A model generated the notes under the pieces. That model saw only the letters and a list, made by a program, of their open reading frames with translations. It made no database searches and was not told where the DNA came from. A program made the translations under genes and the position numbers. 64,000 nt of DNA from Apteryx mantelli (Eukaryota; Chordata; Aves; Apterygiformes; Apterygidae). Below are positions 11,025-25,019 of the stretch, piece after piece. The DNA is taken from positions 5,342,001 to 5,406,000 of the forward strand of contig NW_027118693.1 in the NCBI RefSeq assembly GCF_036417845.1, in the 5' to 3' direction. Position 1 is the first letter of the stretch. Each line of letters begins with the position of its first letter.

Positions 11025-14000
11025 AATGTTGCTCATCATCATCAGCGGAGGATGGGGAATCGCTGCTGTAGACTGCATGTTTCCATCTGCAAGCATTTCA
11101 AAGGCAAAAAGAAAAACAAGATTAGGTCACACTAAGTCAAAAATCAAGTGCAGTCTACCCCAGAAGGTACCGTGAGATCTAGGAAGTTTCCAGCCCATTA
11201 TATGTATTTGTTGTGCATCTGATTTCAAACTGCATTACATGTTCTTCCTTGGGAGAGCAAAATTCCATCTTTGTTGGGAAGTTAAAAAAAAAAAAGAAAA
11301 GAAAAAGCACATGGTACTTATATGCAGCTTGACTTTGGCATATGATAGGCCAGAGCCTTGCAAAGTAACTGTAAAGCCTTGCGAAGTAACTGCATTTGTG
11401 AATCTATTGCCCCTGATTTCCCCTGAACTTCGTATTCACAGCTGTTACCAAAAACAGCAGGACAAGTCAAGAAGGGAGCTCCTGAGAGAGCTTCAATTAA
11501 TTACGATGCATACAGGATGATAATTATGATGCATACAAGTTCTGGCTTGAACCTTTTTATAGGTTTTTATTCCCCTCGTTCAAGTCTTGCACAGGCTGCG
11601 GAACGTGGGCGAGGTACTGCCTTCACGAGGTATTGCATTACACCCCTTCCTCAAGGCATGATCAGCTCAACTACTGCAACATCCTCTTCTGTCCTGAAAT
11701 ACAGCCTTGACCCACTCAGATCCATTCAGAAAGTTGCTCTAAAGATCATCTTCTGAACTTATTCCCTTCATCACAAAGCACATTCTCCTGAAACCCTTCA
11801 AGTGTCTTCTCTCACAGCAAACAGAGTTGCTAAGGCCTTTCATGAATTACCCTCCTTCCTACATTATTTCCCACTGAGTGCCCAGAAAACAGCTCTGAAT
11901 TCTGAGCCGGCCCTGACAGCACCTCTCACTGACTAACCCCTCAATACAAAAATGCAGAAGCATGTTCTCTTCTCACCTGCCACCTTCACGCTTGGGAGAA
12001 GGTTTGCATATGCACCTGGCAGTCTTCCTTGCCTCCTGAAAATTCTTGCTGGGCTGCTCGAAACCCATGAAAACTGTCAGGCTACTGCTGCAGTGAGAGC
12101 AGTGCTCATCATTCAAAGTAGGACTGTGCATTTCCTTGTATTCCCACCTCTTGACAGCCATCTCTTGCCTTTTCTCTTGTGCTCGGTTATAAGCATTTGG
12201 GAAAAGGACTGGGTTTGTTTGCTGACTCTGTCCGGAGCTTACCGGCAGGGCCCTGCAGTCCCTGACTATGGCTTGTAAGCACTAAGGCTTCTAGTAGTTC
12301 AACTCATTTCAGCTGTTTCAGAGGAGGCTTTTGGCCAGAACACAGTAAAGGAAATTAAAAGCCAGAACTAACCTGCACTGCCATCTTGAGTGTCAGCGAT
12401 TTCCTCATCACTTCTCCTCGGGAGTACGTATCCAAGCTTTCCTAATGACAAGAAACAAGAAGGGTCAGTCACAAACACGCAGAAAATCTGACATATGCAC
12501 ACTTGGTGCCTACACAGTAACTTTATCAAGGCTCTGCATGGACACAAAAGATGAGCATGCAGTTCTACGATGCAGAAAGCAAGGAAGCATTGCTGGAATC
12601 CAACCATCTAGTTTTACCTATTTTCACAAGAGGCACCTTCTGGTTTAGGCCTATATCTGTCAGTCTAAGAGAGATGAGAAAATGGATGCATATTTTAAGA
12701 CAAGAAGAAAACCTGTATCTGCATAATAACATCAGACACGTAAAAAGAAGTACTTGTGGGCTATTATTTAAATAACAAACAAACAGGATTAAAAAAAAAA
12801 CTCTTTGGGGCAAGAGTAAATGTGTACACATGACATTGTTACAAAGTGCAGGCTACAGAAGAAAATGGTTTGTCAGCAAACCAATTTAACCTGACCTCTC
12901 TGCAGGCCACCGTTCAGGACACCTTCACAAGTTACATACCTCCAGTTTTCTAGAGAAGGTCCAGAAAAGAAACTACCTTGATATAAACAATGGAACGGGG
13001 CTTGTCCAGAAAAGATGTGATTTGCTTACTTGCTTTGGAAGCTCTGCCAGCATAAAACAAACAAACAAGAAAACAAACAAAAAAAACCATACACACACCC
13101 CAAAGAGTTACAAAGGGATTATTTAAGAGTCTTAAGTAAAGGCCTCCAAAGGGTGCACAAGGAATTTATCTTCCACCGTTACTGCAAACAGCAGGACACT
13201 ACAAAGGTCACCCCTAGGAGAAGGCAGTTCAGACTACGCCTAAAACAGCCACTGGCACACTGAAGGCTCTCATTCACTTTCAACATGCCTTTTCCCTTTC
13301 ACAAAAACCTTACAAAGCCACTTCAGCCAGTAACTAGCCAGGAGGGTTGTTTCCCCCTCCCTTTTTTTTTTATTTCTCACTGAAATAACATCCTGCTAAA
13401 GCAGGGCTCAGGATCTAGGTCTTTCAGTAAGTCTCAGCTGCACACTTCCTCACCAGGCACAAGGCAATAGTCAGGTGAAAGATTTCGTCAGCTGACACAA
13501 AGATGGAGTCTTGCAAGTAGTTCTGCTTCATGAACAGAGACCGAAAGCGGTTTCTAAGTTTTCTTCTAGCTGCTTTCAAAAAGACTAGGCAACACTGTAA
13601 GGATTCTTCAATCTGGGTTCAACAAAAAATCACTTCTTTTCCTTTCTTTTGCTCCCAAACCCAGCTGCTACCATCACTACTGGACCATCTCCCTTTTGTG
13701 TCAGGTGCACAAAAACTTCCCACAACACAACTGAGATCCTTAAGCGCACCTTTCACTGAACACATGGAATAGTTGCTGTCAATTTACTACTAATGTCAAG
13801 CAGAAAATATTGGGGGCTAGATGGTAAATGCAAATCTATTCCTACTAAAATACATTCTCATTCAGCATGCTTTGGTATTTCAGAAGGCAAAACTCAAGGT
13901 GGCAGAAGACTTCTGTGTCCTCCAGTTCAACTTTTAGCACGTGAGTTTCAGTCAAGTTGTCTTCAGTCACAGCTTGCACACATCAGCTCTCCTGCAGAGA

Positions 14001-14715
14001 GAAAGAACAAGTCGACATTCTCAAGGTGACATTCAGAGAGAACTACAGTTTCAATACCTGGCTGCAGTAACAATACCTGCTCTTAAACAGAAGCACATCC
14101 TGCTCCAGGCTTTGGAGAGCACTCACCATCCATGAGACTCTTGTTCTGTCCGTCTTTATCAAACACTTGGGGGGTCAGAAGTAGTTTAATCACACAGGAA
14201 GATCCATTTTCTCTTCACAGTTCAGAAATGAATGGGGAAAGCTTGGATTTGCTAAAGCACCCACAGCCAGGGCACACAAATGGACCAGAAGCAGAAGCAA
14301 GGAAAAATCAATCTATGCTCATTTACCTCTGTCCTCCACAGCAATGCACACCTCCACGAGAGGGTTCCGCTCTGGCTTTACCATTTAGGTTTAACCAAGG
14401 GCCTGGGAGAAAGGAATAAGGACACTTGTGTCGAGGAATATTGGAAACAAACTGACAAAATGGGCCCTAACCTGTAAATCCTTTGAAAATGCTCTCCATG
14501 CAGGGGCGTGTCCAGGTCTTTCTCCTTGCTCTAGTAAGGACACTGCCCATTTGTGGCATCCTTTTACTTTCCACCTTAGCAACTACATGAAGAAAGGAAG
14601 CTATCAAAACCACATGAACTCTGCAAAGACGTCTTAAGCTCAGGACCTGCTCTTTTCACAGTCCTTGTTCTTGCTCAGAACTGGCCTATCAGGCACTGAG
14701 CCACAACTGACCTCA
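11025..14715. other. No recognisable gene; intergenic or intronic
   Basis: About 3.7 kb with only short open frames. I see no conserved protein motif, RNA gene or intact mobile element, apart from a possible ancient LINE relic near 11.66-11.83 kb. One partial 65-bp satellite unit lies at about 14685-14715, just before the LTR. Confidence 0.6.
11655..11830 (+). repeat. Possible ancient L2/CR1-type LINE relic
   Basis: The plus-strand translation around 11664 reads LNYCNILF followed by a broken segment resembling the LDYCN...IQNAAAR...HITP...LKSLHWLP region near the C terminus of L2/CR1-type reverse transcriptases. It is frameshifted and short. The call rests on memory of the family pattern only. 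Confidence 0.35.
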
Positions 14716-15470
14716 TGTCACGCTGTCATGCTATGAAGGTTCGATAGCAACGACTGAGACAGTAATATAATAATAATAAAAAAGATGTTTATTTCCTCAC
14801 ACAAGTTCTTGGATTAGTAACATCCATTAAAATAATGCGATTACTAATTTAGAAGGGATAACACAGAACCATCAGTTACTAATTTAGAAAGCATAACCTG
14901 AAACCGTCAATTACTGCATTATTAATTGGAAGGACTGCTTATCCCTACTTGAAAGCTTTCTTGTTCACTCTCCTAGTGAGAGGGCTCTCAACCTCGAGGA
15001 GTTACCTTAACCCAGCGTCCCAGGAAAAGGGGAGGGGGGGGATACTCACGGTCCAGCCGGAGAGGATGATCAGGTCACGTTCCCGTCCCTGCTCAAACTC
15101 TCCTAGCTCCCAAGTCTCTTTTTATACGGCTGGGGCTCTGGGCAAACACTGCTTTTGCTGACTTTTGCGAGTTTCGCAACCACAGGACTGTTTGTTTGTC
15201 TGCTTGGGAGGACCCTGCTAGCGAGGCAAGACCACAACACCTCCCTGTTGTTTCTTCCCTCCCTGGGGGTCCGTGCAGATTCCAGGTGGCAGACTTCTTC
15301 AGTCTTGTTAATGCTACCATTCCGCAGCCTGCACATATCAATCCTTGCGCATATCGGTTGGTAGACGATTTTAGCCATGTTAAGTCCTCTGTTCAACAGC
15401 TTTGTGCATGTAAGCTCTTCTGCTATCAGTTCTTCTAAATATCAATTGACAAACTTCAGTCCTGTTAACA
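14716..15470 (-). mobile_element. Probable solo LTR inserted at the satellite edge
   Basis: About 750 bp. The minus strand begins TGTTAACAGG and ends near ...CATGACA, with a TATA box (TATAAAAAGAG, near 15117-15127) and an AATAAA near 14787. It separates a single satellite unit (about 14685-14715) from the main array, so it seems to have landed inside the edge of the array. I could not find a clean target duplication, so exact ends are uncertain by about 10 bp. Confidence 0.55.
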
Positions 15471-15481
15471 CTTCACTCCCC

Positions 15482-18400
15482 CGTCTCCTCACAACCACAA
15501 ACTGCACCCACAGCACCAGCACTGGCCTATCAGGCACTGAGCCACAAGTGACACCACAAACACAAACTCCAACCACATTACCAGCACTGGCCTATCAGGC
15601 ACTGAGCCACAAGTGACACCACAAACACAAACTCCAACCACATTACCAGCACTGGCCTATCAGGCACTCAGCCACAAGTGACATCACAAACAAAAACTGC
15701 AGCCACAGGACCAGCACTGGCCTATCAGGCTCTGAGCCAAAAGTGACCTCATAACCACAAACTACAGACACGTGTCCAGCACTGGCCTATCAGGCACTGA
15801 GCCACAGGTGACCTCAGAAGCACAAACTGCACCCACATCACCAGCACTGGCCTATCAGGCAATGAGCCACAAGTGATACCAGAAACAAAAACTCCACCCA
15901 TAGGACGAGCACTGGCCTATCAGGCACTCAGCCACAAGTGACATCACAAACACAAACTCCACCCACAGCACCAGCACTATCCTATCAGACACTGAGCCAC
16001 AACTGACATCACAAACACAACCTGCACCCACATCACCACCACTGGCCTATCAGGCACTCAGCTACAAGTGACGTCACAAACACAAACTGCAACCACATCA
16101 CCAGCACTGGCCTATCAGGCACTGAGCCACAAGTGAAATCACAGCCACAAACTACAGCCATGTGACCAGCACTGGCCTATCAGGCACTGAGCCACAAGTG
16201 ACATCACAACCACAAACCGCACCCACAGCACCATCACTGGCCTATCAGGCACTGAGCTACAAGTGACATCACAAACAAAAACTCCACCCACACGACCAGC
16301 ACTGGCCTATCAAGCACTCAGCCACAAGTGAAATCACAACCTCTAACTGCACCCACATCACCAGCACTGGCCTATCAGGCACTGAGCCACAACTGACATC
16401 ACAACCTCTAACTGCACCCACATCACCAGCACTGGCCTGTCAGGCACTCAGCCACAAGTGACATCACAAACAGAAACTGCAGCCATGTGACCACAACTGG
16501 CCTATCAGGCACTCAGCCACAAGTGACATCACAAACACAAACTGCACCCACAGCACCAGCACTGGTCTATCAGGCACTCAGCGACAAGTGACATCACAAA
16601 CACAAACTCCACCCACACCACCAGCACTGGCCTATCAGGCAGTCAGCCACAAGTGACCTCACAAACACAAACTCCACCCACAGCACCAGCACTGGCCTAT
16701 CAGGCACTCAGCCACAAGTGACATCACAAACACAAACTGCACCCACAGCACCAGCACTGACCTATCAGGCACTCAGCCACAAGTGACATCACAACCACAA
16801 ACTGCACCCACAGCACCAGCACTGGCCTATCAGGCACTCAGCCACAAGGGACATCACAACCACAAATTCCACCCACACCACCAGCACTGGCCTATCAGGC
16901 ACTCAGCCACAAGTGACATCACAAACAAAATCTCCACCCACAGGACCAGCACTGGCCTATCAGGCACTCAGCCACAAGTGACATCACAAACACAAACTGC
17001 ACCCACAGCACCAGCACTGGCCTATCAGGCACTCAGCCACAAGGGACATCACAAACACAAACTGCACCCACAGCACCAGCACTGGCCTATCAGGCACTTG
17101 GCCACAAGTGACATCACAAACACAAACTCCACCCACAGCACCAGCACTGGCCTATCAGGCATTGAGCCACAAGTGACATCACAACCACAAACTCCACCAC
17201 ATCACCAGCACTGCCCTATCAGGCACTGAGCCACAAGTGACATCACAAACACCATCTACATCCACACCACCAGCACTGGCCTATCAGGCACTGAGCAGCA
17301 AGTGACCTCACAACCACAAACTGCACCCACAGCACCAGCACTGGCCTATCAGGCACTCAGCCACAAGTGACATCACAAACACAAACTGCACCCACAGCAC
17401 CAGCACTGGCCTATCAGGCACTCAGCCACAAGTGACATCACAACCACAAACTCCACCCACAGCACCAACACTGGCCTATCAGGCACTGAGCCACAAGTGA
17501 CATCACAAACACAAACTCCACCCACAGCACCAGCACTGGCCTATCAGGCATTGAGCCACAACTGACATCACAAACACCATCTCCACCCACAGCACCAGCA
17601 CTGGCCTATCAGGCACTCAGCCACAAGTGACATCACAAACACAAACTGCACCCACAGCACCAGCACTGGCCTATCAGGCACTCAGCCACAAGGGACATCA
17701 CAAACACAAACTCCACCCACAGCACTAGCACTGGCCTATCAGGCACTCAGCCACAACAGACATCACAACCTCTAAATGCACCCACAAGACCAGCACTGGC
17801 CTATCAGGCACTCAGCCACAAGTGACATCACAACCACAAAATCCACCCACAGGACCAGCACGGGCCTATCAGGCACTAAGCCATAAGTAACATGACAAAC
17901 ACAAACTCCACCCACACCACCAGCACTGGCCTATCAGGCACTCAGCCACAAGGGACATCACAAACACAAACTGCACCCACAGCACCAGCACTGGCCTATC
18001 AGGCACTCAGCCACAAGTGACATCACAACCACAAACTGCAGCCACAGGACCAGCACTGGCCTATCAGGCACTGAGACACAAGTGACATCAGAACCGAAAA
18101 CTCCACCCCCATGACCAGCACTGGCCTATCAGGCACTCAGCCACAAGTGACACCACAACCACAAACTGCACCCTCATCACCAGCACTGGCCTATCAGGCA
18201 CTGAGACACAAGTGACATCACAAACACAAACTGCACCCACAGCACCAGCACTGGCCTATCAGGCACTGAGCCACAAGTGACATCACAACCACAAACTCCA
18301 CCCACAGCACCAGCACTGGCCTATCAGGCACTCAGCCACAAGTGACATCACAAACACAAACTCCACCCACAGGACCAGCACTGACCTATCAGGCACTCAG

Positions 18401-20995
18401 CCACAAGTGACATCACAACCACAAACTGCACCCACATCACCAGCACTGGCCTATCAGGCACTCAGCCACAAGGGACATCACAACCACAAATTCCACCCAC
18501 ACCACCAGCACTGGCCTATCAGGCACTCAGCCACAAGTGACATCACAAACAAAATCTCCACCCACAGGACCAGCACTGGCCTATCAGGCACTCAGCCACA
18601 AGGGACATCACAAACACAAACTGCACCCACAGCACCAGCACTGGCCTATCAGGCACTTGGCCACAAGTGACATCACAAACACAAACTCCACCCACAGCAC
18701 CAGCACTGGCCTATTAGGCACTGAGTCACAAGTGCCATCATAACCACAAATTACACCCACAGCACCAGCACTGGCCTATCAGGCACTGAGCCACAAGTGA
18801 CATCACAAACACAACCTGCACCCACATCACCAGCATTGGCCTATCAGGCACTGAGCCACAAGTGACCACACAACCACAAACCGCACCCACAGCACCATCA
18901 CTGGCCTATCAGGCACTGAGCCACAAGTGACATCACAACCATAACCTGCACCCACAGGACCAGCACTGGCCTATCAGACACTCAGCCACAAGTGACACCA
19001 CAACCACAAAGTGCACCCACATCACCAGCACTGGCCTATCAGGCACTCAGCCACAAGTGACATCACAAACACAAACTCCACCCACAGCACCAGCACGGGC
19101 CTATCAGGCACTGAGCCACAAGTGACCTCACAAACACAAACTGCACCCACAGCACCAGCACTGGCCTATTAGGCACTGAGTCACAAGTGCCATCATAACC
19201 ACAAATTACACCCACAGCACCAGCACTGGCCTATCAGGCACTCAGCCACAAGTGACATCACAAACACAAACTGCACCCACAGCACCAGCACTGGCCTATC
19301 AGGCACTGAGCCAAAAGTGACATCACAACCACAAACTGCACCCACAGCACCAGCACTGGCCTATCAGGCACTCAGCCACAAGTGACATCACAACCACAAA
19401 CTCCACCCACAGGACGAGCACTGGCCTATCAGGCACTCAGCCACAAGTGACATCACAACCACAAATTCCACCCACATCACCAGCACTGGCCTATCAGGCA
19501 CTCAGCCACAAGTGACATCACAAACACAAACTCCACCCACAGCACCAGCACTGGCCTATCAGGCACTCAGCCACAAGTGACATCACAAAAACAACCTACA
19601 CCCACATCACCAGCACTGGCCTATCAGGCACTGAGCCACAAGAGACATCACAACCACAAACTGCACCCACAGCACCAGCACTGGCCTATCAGGCATTGAG
19701 CCACAAGTGACATCACAACCACAAACTCCACCACATCACCAGCACTGGCCTATCAGGCAGTCAGCCACAAGTGACATCACAAACACCATCTCCACCCACA
19801 CCACCAGCACTGGCCTATCAGGCACTGAGCAACAAGTGACCTCACAACCACAAACTGCACCCACAGCACCAGCACTGGCCTATCAGGCACTTGGCCACAA
19901 GTGACATCACAAACACAAACTGCACCCACAGCACCAGCACTGGCCTATCAGGCACTCAGCCACAAGAGACATCACAACCACAAACTGCACCCACATCACC
20001 AGCACTGGCCTATCAGGCATTGAGCCACAACTGACATCACAAACACAAACTGCACCCACAGCACCAGCACTGGCCTATCAGGTAGTCAGCCACAAGTGAC
20101 ATCACAAAAACAACCTACACCCACATCACCAGCACTGGCCAATCAGGCACTCAGCCACAAGTGACATCACAAACACAAACTGCACCCACAGCACCAGCAC
20201 TGGCCTATCAGGCACTTGGCCACAAGTGACATCACAAACACAAACTCCACCCACAGCACCAGCACTGGTCTATCAGGCACTCAGCGACAAGTGACATCAC
20301 AACCACAAACTCCACCCACAGCACCAGCACTGGCGTATCAGGCAGTCAGCCACAAGTGACCTCACAAACACAAACTCCACCCACAGCACCAGCACTGGCC
20401 TATCAGGCACTCAGCCACAAGTGACATCACAAACACAAACTCCACCCACAGCACCAGCACTGGCCTATCAGGCACTCAGCCACAAGTGACATCACAACCA
20501 CAAACTGCACCCACAGCACCAGCACTGGCCTATCAGGCACTCAGCCACAAGGGACATCACAACCACAAATTCCACCCACACCACCAGCACTGGCCTATCA
20601 GGCACTCAGCCACAAGGGACATCACAAACACAAACTGCACCCACAGCACCAGCACTGGCCTATCAGGCACTTGGCCACAAGTGACATCACAAACACAAAC
20701 TCCACCCACAGCACCAGCACTGGCCTATTAGGCACTGAGTCACAAGTGCCATCATAACCACAAACTGCACCCACAGTACCAGCACTGGCCTATCAGGCTT
20801 GAGCCACAAGTGACATCACAACCATAACCTGCACCCACAGGACCAGCACTGGCCTATCAGACACTCAGCCACAAGTGACCCCACAACCACAAAGTGCACC
20901 CACATCACCAGCACTGGCCTATCAGGCACTGAGCCACAAGCGACCTCACAACCACAAACTCCCCTGACATCACCAGCACTGGCCTATCAGGCACT
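15482..20995 (+). repeat. 65-bp satellite array, about 85 units, with higher-order repeats
   Basis: Tandem 65-bp units contain ACTGGCCTATCAGGCACT, GCCACAAGTGACATCACAA and CTGCACCCACAGCACCAGC. Units differ by about 3-12%. Multi-unit blocks recur. One diagnostic block starts at about 16783, 18407 and 20486 (spacings of about 25 and 32 units). A variant pair with a shared 1-bp loss (CTCCACCACATC) occurs at about 17190 and 19718. A variant with CTATTAGGCACTGAGTCAC occurs at about 18711, 19168 and 20723. This shows amplification of multi-unit blocks, that is, higher-order structure. As 65 is not a multiple of 3 and the units have few stops, open frames up to 148 codons arise by chance. No protein is called. 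Confidence 0.95.
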
Positions 20996-21480
20996 CAACA
21001 GAAGTGACCTCACAAATACAAAAAAGGAGCAATGGGGCTCCTAGTGGCCTAGCAGATACTGAGGCTGAATGACTCCACAAACACAAGCAGCAGCAATATG
21101 CAGCAAGCTGGAATATCAGGTCCTCAGGCTCAAGTGACCTCACAGGCAGCCATGAAGCCAGGTATCTGCTCCTGGCCTCTTTGCGACTAAGGCACAATTG
21201 ACCTCAACAAGCACAAACAGCAGCAATGTGCAAGCTGATCGCCAATCACATTCCGATGCACAACTGACCACAAAAGCACCAACAGCAGCAATGGGCCTGC
21301 TCCCCCTTTATGAGGCATGCAGACACAAGAGACCTCACCATCATCACCAAAGCTACCTGCATGCTGTTGGCCTACCAGCTTCAGACGCACAGCTCACCTC
21401 ACAAGCACAAATGGCATTGACCTGCCTGCTGCTGCCCTATCTGGGACTGAGTCACAAGGGAGCTGAAAAGTGCAAACCTT
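20996..21480 (+). repeat. Diverged monomers flanking the satellite
   Basis: The canonical 65-bp pattern decays into variants of the same period with GACCTCACAA and CACAAGCAGCAGCAATG. The mirror copy in the right arm is at about 44,890-45,470. Confidence 0.65.
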
Positions 21481-23374
21481 CACAGAGGAAAAGCTCACCT
21501 GGGCCACTCTCACGTCCTTCGATTACGCTGTGATCACTCCACACAGAACAGTCTTCTGCAAATGGCTTTCATCTCCTGGCAAGACTCTCTCCACATCATG
21601 CGACAGCTCCACTCTTCACCCTGGCGACAAATCACAAAAGGGAACGATTGGTCTCGCTTTTCCTTTAGTACCATCAAGTCCGAGCTGGGAGCCTTTGCAC
21701 TGCAGCACCTGCACAATGACAGCAGCATGCCACTTCCATTTCTAGTGCATTTCTAGGGACAGAGATCAGCTGAGGCAGCAGCTACACTACAAAGGCTTTC
21801 TGACACTCTCAGATCAGATCAGCACTGCACCAGCCATCAGCCTGACGCCAGACCTCTGCTCTGCCACCTACTCTACAAACACACTGCCTCTGCCCCACAC
21901 AGCTGCCTCTTCTGCTAGACACAACCAAGTGCCAGCAAGAACAGATGCATGCAGGACACTCGCCACTTGCACACTCCACAGCCACTGCTCTGCTCGCTGC
22001 CTTCCCTTGGCTCCGCAACCCAGACACTCAGGCAAGCTCTTGAGGTAACACCACAAGGTGGCCAAGGCACTCTAGGTTCACAAGGCCTCTGCAAATGAGC
22101 AGCACAAGATCAGGCACAGAGCTGCCTCCTTGGGTGATGCTGCTCTTTTCAGAGGGAAGGATCCTGCTTGCTTTGGGCACAGCAGGCTGCTGCTTTCCAC
22201 CCCCATCCCCTCAGGAAGCTCCAGCTAGGGATGGGGGCATGGCGATTTTCTTTAGTAATATAAAAGTTACAGATACAATGCAGAAACAGTTGAGAGTCCT
22301 GAAGGCCTCCTGAGCCCAAAGGAACCCCCCTTCCTTTCCTCACCCCTCGCAGAGCCAGCAGCCCAAGAGCTCTGAGACTTCCTCAGGTCAAGCTACGGAC
22401 GCTTTGGGGCACTCACACAAAGGCACTCAAGACATGCTGGCATCTATTATAAGGCTCTTGGACTCATCCTGTGTGGCACCACAACCTCCTAGGAAAAGGA
22501 GGGGGCACAAGAGCATTTGTTGAGCGGGCTGGCAGGAACAGCAGTTGTGGGATGTAGAATTTGCAGCACAGCAGAGGTACCAGGAGGTGAACCCACACCC
22601 CAAGTCACCCAGGGAAGACAGGCGCATTTATGGAAGCCTTCGCATCCATACATAGCCTCTTCTCAGTCACTTGCAGCTGCTTTCACAGAGGGCTCACGAC
22701 GCTGGCCAAGATGTTGACAGGTACAGGGACACAGCCTGGCATCCTGCCTCCATCCTCAGCGGCTCTAGCACTGCACTGGGAACCTCCATGAGTGCAGCAA
22801 CCTAGAAAGAAAGAAAGAATCGGAGTCTTACTGGCAGTTCTGCTGGCCTTGCATAGTCGCAACAGGCAGGGGCAAATGTCTCCCCTCTGTGCTGAGCTCT
22901 ATTGGTGAAAGCACAGCCAGCAGATCCACTGAGATGTTCCACTCCTCTTTTTGGCACAGCTGACACCATGTCTGTATACCGGGTCGTGTTTGGGAGACAG
23001 CATTCAGACCTTGCAGGAAAATCTCACAAGCTCCCTGCTCTTTTGACAGGGGCAACTTCTAAAGCACACACACCCTGGCAAGAAGAGATTACTCACACCA
23101 CTGCTCACACCAGCACTACATTCATTTAGCAGCCTCAAAAGTCTAGCTGCACTCCCTAGCTGACTGCAAGGACGCTGCAAGCTTCTACTTAGCAACAAGT
23201 GGAAAGGCAAACTCCATGGCCATGCTCACCACAGAACATCATCTGCATTTGAAATGTAGCAGTACTAACTCAGGATGACGGAGTGGAATAAAATTTGTGT
23301 CAGATGATGTGGAACATCCACTTCTGCTTGATTAATGAGTTGCATTTCTGTATTGCTGTAGAGCTCTGCAGGGG

Positions 23375-24120
23375 TCAATCCCTCCTCTGAGCACACACAA
23401 CCACCCCAGAAGTGACCTCACCACCAGCATCCAAGCCATGTGTCTTCTCCTCACCTGTCAGCTGCTCACACAGAGGTGACCTCACAAGTCCATACCCCCA
23501 CCACATGCCTGCTGCTTGCCTATGCCCTTCAGAGACAGAAGTTCCCTCCAAATAACTCCCCCAGCCATCAACTACTGCCTGCCTAGCAGGTACTCTGACA
23601 AAAGAGACCTCACAAGCAACGCCCATGCCTAACTGCCTGCTGCTGGCCTAGCAGGGACTCAGAAAGACATGACCTCACAGTCACCTTCACGGCCATGTCT
23701 CTGTCACTGGCCTAGAAGCCTCCAAGATAGAAACTACCTCACTGTAAGTTCCCCAGCCATGAGACAAATCCTGCCTTATCAGCTCCTCAGGCAAAAATGT
23801 TCTCAAAAATAAACATATCCCAAACATATCCCAGATGTGGACCTGCTGCTGCCCTATCAACCGCTCTGGTAGAAACAACCTCAGAAACACCTTTCCACTC
23901 ACAGAGCTCCTGAGATCCAATCAGTTCATCACTTACAAGTGACCGTACAAGCAACAGACAAGCCCTCTTCCTCCAGATGGCCTTTCAGGTACTCAAGTAG
24001 AAATGACCTCATCAGCAAGAGCCAAGTCATGTGCCTCCTGATGGCCTATCAGCTACTTACAAAGAATTGATTTCACACTGGTGATTTTCTGGCACAGCTC
24101 TCATAGACAGTGCTGACCTC
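23375..24120 (+). repeat. Block of diverged minisatellite monomers inside the left arm
   Basis: About ten imperfect monomers carry GACCTCACAAGCA and GCCTGCTGCTGGCCTA/CAGC at about 65-70 bp spacing. The mirror block is at about 42,000-42,745. They look like an older state of the 65-bp satellite. Confidence 0.65.
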
Positions 24121-25019
24121 ACTACCCACACCCTGACCATGGGGCTCTTGCCACCTGCAGCTTCCCCTCCCATCCTCCAGGGCTGAGCCAGCTACTGAAC
24201 GGCCTCCCTGATCCACATCATCACATCACAGATTCACATGAAGGCCTCATAATACTCACAGTGCTCTGAAACACCCATTGCCTACCAGTTACTACACCAA
24301 AAGATTAGCTGCCGCTATGCATTATCAACACCTAGCCTATGAAACTTAAGAATTGCAGAACAGCCTGCAAGTAATTCTTGGCAACATTTTCTAACGGGAG
24401 GATTGCATGGGAACAGCGATCATGAAACTGAAGACAGCAGGGCCTCATGTCCCAGGCACAGGGAGAAGCCTTCCCGCAACTCAGAACTCTGCTTCCTTCC
24501 CCAATGCTGAACAAAACCAGAAAATCCTCTACACATCCACGACAACAAGCATTCTCCTATTTTAGGCCCTCACAATTGGAGACACACGGAAGGACTCAGG
24601 CCAGGGCATCTCAGTTGGTGAAACCAGCAGAGACACAATTCAGCAACTCTTCACCCTGACCTAGGAGCATGGAAAGAACAACGGCAAGTGCAAGCACTGG
24701 CCATTCATCAACTTTCAGGGCCCCTGACAAGCAAAACAGCTCACACTTACACAGCTCTTCTGCAAACACCCTTCACCCTGCTGCCAGGCTCACAGGTCTC
24801 GGCGCAAAGCAAGAGGCAGGGAGCAAAAACAACGGCTAAGGCACGGCATGACATGCGGGCACAGCCTCTCTCAGAGCCACTCGGAAATGCAGTTTTCACA
24901 ACAGAAGACACTATTGGGAAGGGCACCTCGCGAGGACACCAGCAGCCTGCTCACACTTTGCCCAGCACCTCCCAAACGCAGCTCCCAGCAGCACCTGGGG
25001 CTGCGCTGGCAGCAGCACC

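Noticed and set aside
16783..17229. 148-codon open frame (and others) within the satellite, rich in His, Gln, Thr and Ser
   Set aside because: The 65-bp unit has few stops, so shifting through all three frames produces a 195-bp pseudo-periodic protein. The frames recur with the repeat and have no gene context.
15482..20995. Possible CRISPR-like array (regular repeat spacing)
   Set aside because: There are no unique spacers between repeats; the whole 65-bp unit repeats, in a eukaryotic genome.
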